A stretch of DNA of 64,000 nucleotides, from assembly GCA_010671905.1 (NCBI GenBank), contig JAAHII010000001.1, positions 930,001-994,000 on the forward strand, read 5' to 3'. Each line of letters begins with the position of its first letter. The stretch's first letter is position 1. Source of the stretch: Leptolyngbya sp. SIOISBB (GTDB lineage: Bacteria > Cyanobacteriota > Cyanobacteriia > Phormidesmidales > Phormidesmidaceae). Below the pieces are notes generated by a model. It searched no databases and had not been told where the DNA came from. It was given only the letters and a program-made list of their open reading frames with translations. Positions 56,699 through 63,750 of this stretch are shown here, in pieces. The translations under genes and the position numbers were made by a program.

Positions 56699-57859
56699 CC
56701 AGGGCTGATTCAATGTGATGAGATAAAAATTAAGCTGTAAGGCACCCGTATCGTTGATGTTGCGATGAACCTTATAGAAGCCCTACAGACCGTCCCTGAC
56801 TATCGTCATGCTCGTGGGAAACGCCATCCGCTGTGGATCATTTTGGTGTTCATTGTGATGGGAAATTTAGCGGGTTATCGAGGGAATCGCCCCCTAGAGG
56901 AGTTTGCGCAACGCTACGGTTCCGAGGTAGCTGACTTATTGCAGATTGACCTTGACGCGGTACCGTCCTTTTCGACCTTCCGGCGAGCCCATATCGGGCT
57001 TGACTTTGCCGCGCTCAGCGACGCCTTTGTTCAATGGATGCGCCAGTATCTCACGGTAGACGAGGATGTATATGCCATTGACGGGAAGCGGATTCGACAA
57101 CCCATCACCGACGATGACGGCAAAACGCGCTTTGTCGGACTCGTCAGTGTCTTTGCTCAAGCCCAAGGGATCACCGTCGATTTAGCCGCGCTGACCCCCC
57201 ACCGACAATAGCGAGTTGAAGGTTGTGCAGTATCTGTTAGAGAAACTCCACTTGAGCGGAGTGGCTTTTCAGCCTGGATGCGCTTCACGCGCAAAAAAAA
57301 CACTGTCGCTCATTGTTGAGGGGGGCAATGACTATGTGGTGGCGGTTAAAGAGAATCAGGGGAAGCTGTATCGTCAGATCGAGACGATCATTCGTTATCG
57401 CCAACCGCGACAAACCGCTTCAACCCCCTTCGAATGCCACCATGGCCGTCAAGAACAGCGGCGGGTCAGCGTGTATTCTGCCCAAGGGATTGACCCTCAA
57501 CGCTGGCAGGGGACGAAAACCATCCTCTGTGTTGAACGACGGCGCTGTACGCCAGACAAATGTTCCATTCATCGAGCCTACTATCTCAGCTCTCTAGCGA
57601 CCACGGCAAGACTCTGGAACAATATGGTGCGAGGGCATTGGAGCATTGAAAATCAATTGCATTGGCCGAAAGATGTCGTCCTTCATGAAGATGAAACGTA
57701 TGGCCGAAACCCGAACGCTTTGCTCAATGCCTCTCTGTTTCGTTCCATTACTATCAATTTGCTCCGACTGAATGGGTTTAAGTCGGTTACTTCCGCTCTA
57801 CGAGAGCTCGCCAACCAGGTTGAGAGGATTTTTCGTCTCCTACAATGAATCAACCCTGG
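56699..57859 (+). mobile_element. ISAs1-family insertion sequence
   Basis: A complete element of 1161 bp. Inverted termini are at 56699-56716 (CCAGGGCTGATTCAATGT) and 57842-57859 (reverse complement CCAGGGTTGATTCATTGT), differing at two positions. The direct repeat CTCCTAACC on both sides is a 9-bp target duplication, in the usual size range for this family. It carries a single transposase gene, broken in this sequence. It separates the histidine kinase region from the phycobilisome cluster. Confidence 0.85.
56765..57848 (+). pseudogene. ISAs1-family transposase, frameshifted
   Basis: A DDE transposase of about 360 residues. The N-terminal domain is typical ('VPDYRHARGKRHPLWIILVF'), followed by 'IDGKRIRQP' with the first catalytic Asp. 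The frame is lost at C6 (57195-57200); removing one C gives 'LTPTDNSELKVVQYLLEKL'. A second local disturbance lies between T4 (57266-57269) and A8 (57293-57300); taking one T and two A away restores 'FSLDALHAQKTLSL', with the second Asp. The C-terminal part retains 'RGHWSIENQLHW' with the Glu. All catalytic residues can thus be recovered, so either these are overcalls or the copy has died recently. Confidence 0.85.
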
Positions 57860-57868
57860 CTCCTAACC
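57860..57868 (+). repeat. right target-site duplication of the IS
   Basis: CTCCTAACC directly after the right inverted repeat, identical to 56690-56698. Confidence 0.8.
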
Positions 57869-57917
57869 CAAACTGGAGGAGTTCTCAAACACCTTTTCAG
57901 ATCTACCTTAAGGCATT

Positions 57918-58046
57918 CTAAAAACGTAGCAATGTCGCTAAGAACAGTATCAGGATAAAGGCTGTACCACTGAAGAATAAACCCACCCAAGCCTTTTCTA
58001 GAGCCTTAGGGGGTTGCTTTTGCCATTCCCAACGGACAGACGACAT
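57918..58046 (-). CDS. 42-codon membrane-anchor ORF, likely the C-terminus of CpcL
   Basis: It begins with ATG one base after the stop of the upstream linker gene (TGA-A-ATG) and encodes 'MSSVRWEWQKQPPKALEKAW' followed by a strongly hydrophobic helix ('FFSGTAFILILFLATLL') and RF. CpcL-type rod linkers are known to end in such a hydrophobic anchor, and the linker gene here stops without one. Removing one base (for example from the GGG at 58051-58053 on the plus strand) fuses the two as 'FYRPEMSSVRW', giving a protein of about 249 residues, the length expected for CpcL. As written, it is a separate +1-frame ORF positioned for stop-start reinitiation. Confidence 0.65.
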   Translation of the reverse strand: MSSVRWEWQKQPPKALEKAWVGLFFSGTAFILILFLATLLRF

Positions 58047-58047
58047 T

Positions 58048-58668
58048 TCAGGGCCGGTAAAATCCTTTGCCTCTTAGAGCTTGTAGATTGGGCTCAGGGA
58101 GCTGATCGCGATAGTCGGTACCATAGCGAGCCATGTGAGCGAACGAAATCTCCCCTGCGGCTCGTTGCGGCAAAATTCGCCGCCGCTGGTAGGGAACGGT
58201 CGTTTCACCAAAGTTCTCCAAATACTCTTCACTATCGAGCAAAGCATCGACAAAGGCGTTCAACCCCTCCTGTCCGAGGATAATCGACCAAGCTAACTTC
58301 TCGCGATCGCTGTAAACATTGCGGCCTAGAACTCGCTGCACGCAAATTTCAACAAAGCGATAGTTATTGTTGCTCTCGTAGACAAAGCGACGGAAAGAAT
58401 CGGACAAAACTAAGCCGCGAATAAATTCTTTGGCCGTAATTTGCCCTGCTTTTAACTGAGATTCCAAAAAAGGTTGTCGATTGCTTTTGAGCATCTGTTG
58501 CTCATTATAAATCTGGCGATAGGCAGCCATAATCAACCCATCGAACTCAGATTCAGACAGAAGATTGTCTGTCGTGAAAATTCTAGACTGTTCATCTCCC
58601 GGAACTTCGAAGCCAGACACTCTTTGGTTCTGGGAAGAAGGAGCATACTCCAACAAGTTAATCGTCAT
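58048..58668 (-). CDS. cpcL: CpcG/CpcL-type phycobilisome rod linker (linker domain)
   Basis: 206 residues as written. It has the conserved start 'LLEYAPSSQNQRVSGFEVPG', the linker-domain core 'AAYRQIYNEQQMLKSNRQ', 'EFIRGLVLSDSFRR', 'NNYRFVEICVQRVLGR' and the end of the domain 'TVPYQRRRILPQR'. These linkers join phycocyanin rods to the core (CpcG) or, in the CpcL form, to the membrane and photosystem I. The anchor expected for CpcL follows immediately in the +1 frame at 57918-58046, so I favour CpcL. AGGAGG precedes the ATG. It lies downstream of cpeR in the same orientation, 170 bases away, probably with its own promoter. Confidence 0.8.
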   Translation of the reverse strand: MTINLLEYAPSSQNQRVSGFEVPGDEQSRIFTTDNLLSESEFDGLIMAAYRQIYNEQQMLKSNRQPFLESQLKAGQITAKEFIRGLVLSDSFRRFVYESNNNYRFVEICVQRVLGRNVYSDREKLAWSIILGQEGLNAFVDALLDSEEYLENFGETTVPYQRRRILPQRAAGEISFAHMARYGTDYRDQLPEPNLQALRGKGFYRP

Positions 58669-58838
58669 AATTTTGCCTCCTAGATTTAAAAACTGAATAG
58701 AGTAGGGGAAACTCGAAACATTGAGAACTCGCAGTCTTTAGTTAAGCCTTGAAAACTCGACCTCGCTACCTATTTGATCGAGCTTCTCTGAATCGCTACA
58801 TACCAGTGAGCTGCCGCAACGCACATTATTGATAGGAC

Positions 58839-59204
58839 TCAGAGAGCGCAATCAAATCGAGTCCTAAAGCTGCCATATTTAATCCAATATTGTTTAAGTT
58901 TATGCCCCGGTGTTAGTAAACTGGCTTTAACTCGGTAAAGGACGACTTGGCGATGATTACCCATCCAGACCTTATCCACTGGATCAACTGAAATAACCGC
59001 TCCACCCAAGGTAGAGATACAGTCTGAAAACCGCTCAATCGTGCCATAATCTACCGTCTCAAACACGAAGAAATTACCTGAACAGATAAGATGACGACTA
59101 CGGATCCAGCCTTGAATCTTTTTCTGTGCTTCTGGAGGGAGCATAGTCGACGAGGAGACATCTAGAGTACTTGCAACTTCTTTATTGAGTGATGATGATT
59201 TCAT
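58839..59204 (-). CDS. cpeR: CpeR-like phycoerythrin operon regulator
   Basis: A small protein whose core 'GWIRSRHLICSGNFFVFETV' followed by 'DYGTIERFSDCISTLGG' and 'VWMGNHRQVVLYRVKASL' matches CpeR. In Fremyella CpeR is required for expression of the phycoerythrin genes. Two starts are possible: ATG at 59204 (overlapping the end of cpeT) or ATG at 59144 ('MLPPEAQKKIQGW'), which fits the length of known CpeR (about 100 residues) better. Neither has a strong ribosome-binding site. Its place at the end of cpeCDEST supports the assignment. Confidence 0.75.
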   Translation of the reverse strand: MKSSSLNKEVASTLDVSSSTMLPPEAQKKIQGWIRSRHLICSGNFFVFETVDYGTIERFSDCISTLGGAVISVDPVDKVWMGNHRQVVLYRVKASLLTPGHKLKQYWIKYGSFRTRFDCAL

Positions 59205-59812
59205 GGGCAAAGCTTTCCCGCTTTTCAAATTTCAGAGAACCATGTTCAGATCCCCAAACTTGCTCGTTGGTATTGACATCTAGCCCCTTATCAAGGCTAG
59301 CCCAAGTGAATTCCGTAATCTCGACATCGCTAACCAAATATGTCTGGCAGCCATTTTTCTTGATAAGACATTGGTTGCCAGGTTCAACCTGCCCAACAAA
59401 CTTATCAGCCTGTCGTTTAAAGACCATTGAACAGTGTTGTCGTCGTCGAATACAGTCTGGGGTAATCGTCTTCAAGATGTCTGGCTCACGAGCGGCTCCC
59501 CGCATAGAGAAAAGGATCGATCAGACCATAATTCTCGATATAAATTTGTCCTCCCTGATCAGTCAAACGATGAACACCTTGACGATAAGGAGTCCATAAA
59601 TCATAGTCATAAACCTGCTCTGAATAGAATCCAATATCAGAGAAAAAGTCAAAGGCCAAAGGCCGAAAAAATACATGGATATGAGCATATTCTCGGGGAT
59701 TTTCAGACGCTTGTTTATAGTTGCTGAAATCACCTGCCATCCAGCGAGCTAGGGTCACTAAATCAGTGGAATAGCGTTCTGATAGAGGTTGAGAAGAGGA
59801 GGAAGTTACCAT
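59182..59812 (-). pseudogene. cpeT: CpeT phycoerythrobilin lyase, frameshifted
   Basis: A CpcT/CpeT-family chromophore lyase of about 209 residues if repaired; CpeT has been assigned to attachment of phycoerythrobilin at beta-Cys165. The N-terminal part ('LARWMAGDFSNYKQASENP', 'IHVFFRPLAFDFF', 'SEQVYDYDLWTPYRQGVHR') is in one frame up to TGA. The rest ('AREPDILKTITPDC', 'CSMVFKRQ', 'EPGNQCLIKKNGCQTYLVSD') is in the next. Removing one base from the run of four at 59498-59501 gives 'FLYAGAAREPDILK', the family sequence. A start at the ATG at 59812 fits relatives. It follows cpeS by 23 bases. Confidence 0.85.
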
Positions 59813-59835
59813 ATCCAAAACTAATTGGTTATCCC

Positions 59836-60363
59836 CTATGACTGTCGAATTTCTGAGGAAAACGAAGCGGTGACCACCCCTGTCCCAGCACTCGTTTTAA
59901 TGAGTGACACGCGACAGCGAACGTTGGGGTTGACAAACCAGATTTTTTCTTCGGCAGCGGCGCGATCGTAACTTGTCGTCAAGACAAAGGTGCCATCTTC
60001 CATCAGTCGGTAGTCACCTGCCGCCGCCATCGTTTCGGCATATCCTTGCTCACGCAATAATTTGCCGCAGTTCAATTGGGTTGAGTTTGGCACCGGCACC
60101 AGCACAGACGAGCCCTTCAGCACCTCTTCACCATCATCCCAATCCGACTCTCCTTCCCAAGTCATCTTAAAGGGGGAAACAATTTGCTGGGGCTCAACCC
60201 CGTATGCCTTACAAAGCTCAATCACCGATGCATCTTCAGGAGAAATTGCTTCGATATCAATAACTGACTGAACCGCTTCAAAATGGCTGAACGCCAAGTG
60301 ATGAGCGCTCCTCTGAGAGCGCCACTGACCAATGGACTGTGCAACAAACTCCTGGATATCCAT
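59836..60363 (-). CDS. cpeS: CpeS phycobiliprotein lyase
   Basis: 175 residues of the CpcS/CpeS lipocalin-like lyase family, which attaches phycoerythrobilin to Cys82-type sites of phycoerythrin. The N-terminus 'IGQWRSQRSAHHLAFSHFEA' is the family hallmark, with 'SPFKMTWEGESDWDDGEE' and 'YRLMEDGTFVLTTSYDRAAA' and the later 'EKIWFVNPNVRCR'. The ATG at 60363 is used, not the TTG at 60366. It lies between the linkers and cpeT, as in the cpeCDESTR operons of Fremyella. Confidence 0.88.
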   Translation of the reverse strand: MDIQEFVAQSIGQWRSQRSAHHLAFSHFEAVQSVIDIEAISPEDASVIELCKAYGVEPQQIVSPFKMTWEGESDWDDGEEVLKGSSVLVPVPNSTQLNCGKLLREQGYAETMAAAGDYRLMEDGTFVLTTSYDRAAAEEKIWFVNPNVRCRVSLIKTSAGTGVVTASFSSEIRQS

Positions 60364-60707
60364 CAAAACTGCATCTTTGTTAGAGAGTTAGAAACAGAGA
60401 TTTTGGGGAGAGGTACTGAGACATCTTGAGCATGGGCTTCAAGTATGTCTCAGCTAACTTGTAAGCATCATCATGAGTTTGATGACTCACTGATAATAGT
60501 TACTCGACCTTACCTAACTCCTTTAACCACTACGTACACCTCGCACACTTTATTACGGCTGGTTGTAATGACGTCTTGATGGAAGCATTCCATCATGTTG
60601 ACAGCAATTATTCCATCATCTTCAGTGCGAGGTTCAGTAGCCGCAGCAGCATTATTACTGCTCATATGAGGTCATCGTCAACATTCAACAATACTGCTTA
60701 ACAACTT
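60364..60707 (-). promoter_or_regulatory. cpeE-cpeS spacer with structured leader
   Basis: An unusually long 344-base gap inside the operon. Besides the hairpin at the cpeE stop, it has a perfect 8-bp stem TGATGGAA/TTCCATCA (60577-60595) with a 3-base loop. A further copy of TTCCATCAT lies about 30 bases away, at about 60609. It may carry a second promoter or a processed leader for cpeSTR. Confidence 0.45.
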
Positions 60708-60716
60708 TTAAGCAGT
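60693..60716 (-). terminator. hairpin at the end of cpeE
   Basis: ACTGCTTAA and TTAAGCAGT pair perfectly over 9 bases with a 6-base loop. The cpeE stop codon lies in the stem. It could be a partial terminator or a stability element between cpeCDE and cpeSTR. Confidence 0.55.
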
Positions 60717-61475
60717 GGCGACTTCGGCAATTTTGAGAATCTTGCCGCCGGTCTTTTGGATGTTTTGAATCTTTTTAGAGAGCTGGGCATAACCGACCTC
60801 AAAGGTATGATTACTTTGAGTGACCCGAGGCCCATAAGTAACTTTGGCAACTGTAATCCGGAAGCGCTTACCCGTACTGCTAGTGGCTCCACTGCCCCGT
60901 GCCGGATTGACAATTTTGGTGCCTCGATTACCCGCCACATCACTGATCAAGCTAGCTGATTCACCTGTATCACTGGTAGCATCACCCCGGAACAGCGAAA
61001 AAGTCCGGTTGAAACCGACGTTTTTGACGCCTGTTTGAGTTTTGTTCCCGCGCACAGAGGGGACCAAATTTTCCCCAAAGTTAGCGTCGTATTCACCGTT
61101 GTCGAGATAGGAATTAATTTCTGCTGCGTAGCCTTGCTCATTATAGAGAACGACATGCTCAGCGATTTCTTCTTGGTCTTGAGGAGCACGACCAAGAAGG
61201 TGCTTAAAGTTTAACTCCACAAAGCGATAAGGAGAAGACGTTTCAAAGAACAGGGAGCGATATGCATCAGACTGAGCGATCGCTCTCACAAACCCTTTGA
61301 CCGTAATATTGCCATCACGCAACAGAGATTCAGCCGTCGTCAACCGCTGGGATTCCATCAGGTGAGCATTGCCAAAAACTTGCTTATAGGTAGCCCGAAT
61401 AACTAATTGCAGCTCATCTTCAGTAAAGTTGGGACGGAGTTCTAAAACATCTGTATCTTCTAACCAGAGGGCCAT
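60708..61475 (-). CDS. cpeE: phycoerythrin rod linker CpeE
   Basis: 255 residues. The linker domain (about 15-150: 'IRATYKQVFGNAHLMESQRL', 'VRAIAQSDAYR', 'YRFVELNFKHLLGRAPQDQE') is followed by a C-terminal CpcD-like domain (about 195-252, 'KRFRITVAKV' to 'GGKILKIAEVA'). These proteins stack phycoerythrin hexamers in the rod and tune energy flow. AAGGAGA lies eight bases before the ATG. It is third in the cpeCDE order; the D/E distinction is by order and likeness, not by decisive residues. Confidence 0.8.
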   Translation of the reverse strand: MALWLEDTDVLELRPNFTEDELQLVIRATYKQVFGNAHLMESQRLTTAESLLRDGNITVKGFVRAIAQSDAYRSLFFETSSPYRFVELNFKHLLGRAPQDQEEIAEHVVLYNEQGYAAEINSYLDNGEYDANFGENLVPSVRGNKTQTGVKNVGFNRTFSLFRGDATSDTGESASLISDVAGNRGTKIVNPARGSGATSSTGKRFRITVAKVTYGPRVTQSNHTFEVGYAQLSKKIQNIQKTGGKILKIAEVATA

Positions 61476-61571
61476 AATTACGGTCTCCTTTTTATTGACA
61501 AATAAAGGTCTAAAGCCGATCGCTTTAGCAAATTTTCAGCAAGCAGATTTTCAAAAAAGTTATTTCAAAAA

Positions 61572-61598
61572 GCCTGATGGCAAACCACCACCAGGCTT
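61572..61598 (-). terminator. hairpin with T-run between cpeD and cpeE
   Basis: On the minus strand AGCCTG pairs with CAGGCT, extended inward by TGG/CCA after one mismatch, and is followed by five T. This is a normal intrinsic-terminator form and lies inside the operon, 97 bases before cpeE. Confidence 0.65.
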
Positions 61599-61606
61599 AA
61601 CCATGA

Positions 61607-62341
61607 CTAGACGATTTCAGTGATACTGACAATCTTGGCTCCAGTCTTATTGATCCGCTTGATTTGGGGAGTCATCTTGCTCGCCGACACGATGTACTCA
61701 TTCGTGCTGATCCGGCGAGGCGCATCAAATTTAGCCCCCGTGGTCAAAATCTTGAAGCGCTTCTCAGTGCCAGAACCGACGACCGTCGCCTTGGAAGGCT
61801 TAATGGCCGTCGCCAAGTTGCCCCCGAGGTCACCCACCAGTTGCGAAGCTTTGACACTGCTATCAACCTGCGCTGGGCCCCGATTGAGGGCAAAGATGCG
61901 GTTGTATCCCACCTGCTTGGAATTGGCCGCACTGCTTGCGCCCCGATAATAAGGAACAACGTTCTCCCCAAACGCCGCCAGATACTCATCGCTATCGATA
62001 TAAGAGTCAATCTCAGCGTCGTATCCCTCTGCCACACAGCACACAATATGTTCAGAGATTTCCCGCTGATCTTGAGGTGCTCGGCCTAGTAGGTGCAGGA
62101 AGTTGAGTTCAACAAACCGATAGGGAGCGCAAGACTCAAAGTAGCGAGTCCGGTAAAAATCAGACTTGGCAACGGCTCGCACAAACTCACGCACAGAGAT
62201 GGAGCGATCGCATAACTGCGATTCAGCAGCGGTTAGACGCTCACTATCCATGACATGGGGATTACCCAAAACCTGCTTATAAACCGCTCGAATAGCGATT
62301 TGCATTTCTTCCAAACTACTGGTGGGCCATAGCTCAAGCAT
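61607..62341 (-). CDS. cpeD: phycoerythrin rod linker CpeD
   Basis: About 244 residues. The linker domain ('IRAVYKQVLGNPHVMDSERL', 'EFVRAVAKSDFYRTRYFE', 'LNFLHLLGRAPQDQREI') is followed by a CpcD-like domain at the C-terminus ('KRFKILTTGA' to 'GAKIVSITEIV'). The ATG at 62341 is chosen; the frame is open further upstream, but that part includes the hairpin region and is unlike the family. AGGAG lies 12 bases before the ATG, slightly far. It is preceded by cpeC and a very strong hairpin. Confidence 0.8.
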   Translation of the reverse strand: MLELWPTSSLEEMQIAIRAVYKQVLGNPHVMDSERLTAAESQLCDRSISVREFVRAVAKSDFYRTRYFESCAPYRFVELNFLHLLGRAPQDQREISEHIVCCVAEGYDAEIDSYIDSDEYLAAFGENVVPYYRGASSAANSKQVGYNRIFALNRGPAQVDSSVKASQLVGDLGGNLATAIKPSKATVVGSGTEKRFKILTTGAKFDAPRRISTNEYIVSASKMTPQIKRINKTGAKIVSITEIV

Positions 62342-62448
62342 GGGACGCTCATCTCCTGAAGTTACTAAAAGAGTTAAAAACAAAACTGTGTGAGGACAAC
62401 CACAGGAGCAGCGCAAGGCACCGGTGGTCAACGAAAAACTTCCCCTAG

Positions 62449-62494
62449 CCCACCTTAGCCAGCAATAACTCACGCTTTTGCTGGCTAAGGTGGG
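62449..62494 (-). terminator. 15-bp hairpin between cpeC and cpeD
   Basis: CCCACCTTAGCCAGC and its exact inverse GCTGGCTAAGGTGGG with a 16-base loop, 9 bases after the cpeC stop. It is very stable; a weak T-tract (GTTTTTC) comes about 13 bases later. It could attenuate transcription or protect the cpeC message 3' end. Confidence 0.7.
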
Positions 62495-62502
62495 GAGGTA
62501 TC

Positions 62503-63363
62503 TTAGACGGCGGTAATACTCGCAATCACCCCACCTTGGCGATGAACGCGTTGGTAGGTCTCAGATAACTTGTCGAACGGCACCAAGTAAACCTGATTCG
62601 CCCGGCGGAATTGCGACACTTTTCTGGCCGTGTTAGCCCGATAACCGGTCACCTCAACCCGATAAACCTTGCCATCCGCTGTGGCACCAACGCCATGACG
62701 CTGACGGGCGGCGACGGGCGGATTCTGGAAGGTGGCGCCATCACTGGCCGGTGAAACAACGGGAGTCGGCGTACCTTGTATGACCAAGCTATTGAGCTTA
62801 GGTTGCTTGCCAGAGACATCGGCTTTCAGGCTACTGCTGGAAGCCCCACGCACCATTTGGAATAAATGAGTGAATTGCACCATGCTGTCGCAAGCTTCGG
62901 TTTTATATCCCCGAATATAGGGAACGAAGTTTTCTCCGAACGTGTTTTGATACTCATCACTATCAAGATAGGCGTCGATATCAGCCTCAAACCCCTCTGT
63001 ATCAAGAATCGTGCTGTGCATCCGCATCTCTTCTAAGTCGAGCGGTGTCCGACCTAGCAAATGCCGAAAGTTCAATTCAGTTGCTCGGTATCGAGGGCAG
63101 CTAGCAAAGAAGCGAGAGCGGTAGAGGTCTGATTTAGCGACTGCTCGAACAAACTCCCGAACGCTCAACTCGCCCAACTTAAACTGGGACTCAGGGAGCG
63201 CTAGGCGCTCACTTTCCATCACGTAGGCATTGCCTAAAACTTGACGGTAAACAGCACGGATATAGGCCTCAGCCTCTTCAGCAGAACGACCGGGCACCCA
63301 TTCCACGGGCGGAGTCTCATCAAATAGGCTGACTCCTAGTCTTGATGCGGGTCCAAAAGGCAT
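62503..63363 (-). CDS. cpeC: phycoerythrin rod linker CpeC
   Basis: 286 residues, close in length and sequence to known CpeC. It starts 'MPFGPASRLGVSLFDETPPV', then the linker domain ('IRAVYRQVLGNAYVMESERL', 'SVREFVRAVAKSDLYRSRFF', 'FRHLLGRTPLDLEEMR', 'GENFVPYIRGYKTE'), a Pro/Ser-rich joint, and a C-terminal CpcD domain ('YRVEVTGYRA' to 'GGVIASITAV'). CpeC links the proximal phycoerythrin hexamer to the phycocyanin rod. AGGAG is eight bases before the ATG. It is first in the operon, and 387 bases of noncoding sequence lie upstream. Confidence 0.92.
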   Translation of the reverse strand: MPFGPASRLGVSLFDETPPVEWVPGRSAEEAEAYIRAVYRQVLGNAYVMESERLALPESQFKLGELSVREFVRAVAKSDLYRSRFFASCPRYRATELNFRHLLGRTPLDLEEMRMHSTILDTEGFEADIDAYLDSDEYQNTFGENFVPYIRGYKTEACDSMVQFTHLFQMVRGASSSSLKADVSGKQPKLNSLVIQGTPTPVVSPASDGATFQNPPVAARQRHGVGATADGKVYRVEVTGYRANTARKVSQFRRANQVYLVPFDKLSETYQRVHRQGGVIASITAV

Positions 63364-63750
63364 TCAAATACTCCTGACTAACGGCAGAGGTTAAGCAAAT
63401 ATGGCAAAGGCTAAATGTTATGGATAGAGGCTGCTCACTTGCAGGAAGCACAGCAGCGACGAAAAACCCGACAAATCAGCAGAAGTTAAGGCTAGCCAAG
63501 CCTCTCTGGTAGTTTTATACGGTTTGTTATAAACAATCTTCTAACAGCGGTGACAATCTGCATGGGAAGGCTTTACTAATGTTTACGTTGTAGCGTCTGT
63601 TGAGAAATCTGCACGGCTTTGCAGGGGCTTCATTTCTAGAGGGCAAGACTGCTTTCTCCGTCTTGAAAGGCCTGTGGGTCAGTTGTCAGCCTCTCTTTGG
63701 GCGGCAAGTAATATCTATTAACTGAACTTCATGAAACTTCTCCAGGTTGA
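63364..63750 (-). promoter_or_regulatory. cpeC upstream region with candidate operator
   Basis: 387 bases without a gene. It contains a small palindrome TTGTTTATAACAA (63524-63536 on the complementary strand) just before a TATAAAA box (63513-63519), read towards cpeC. This is a candidate promoter or regulator site for the operon. I did not find the RcaC L-box motif (TTGCACA repeats) in it. Confidence 0.35.
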
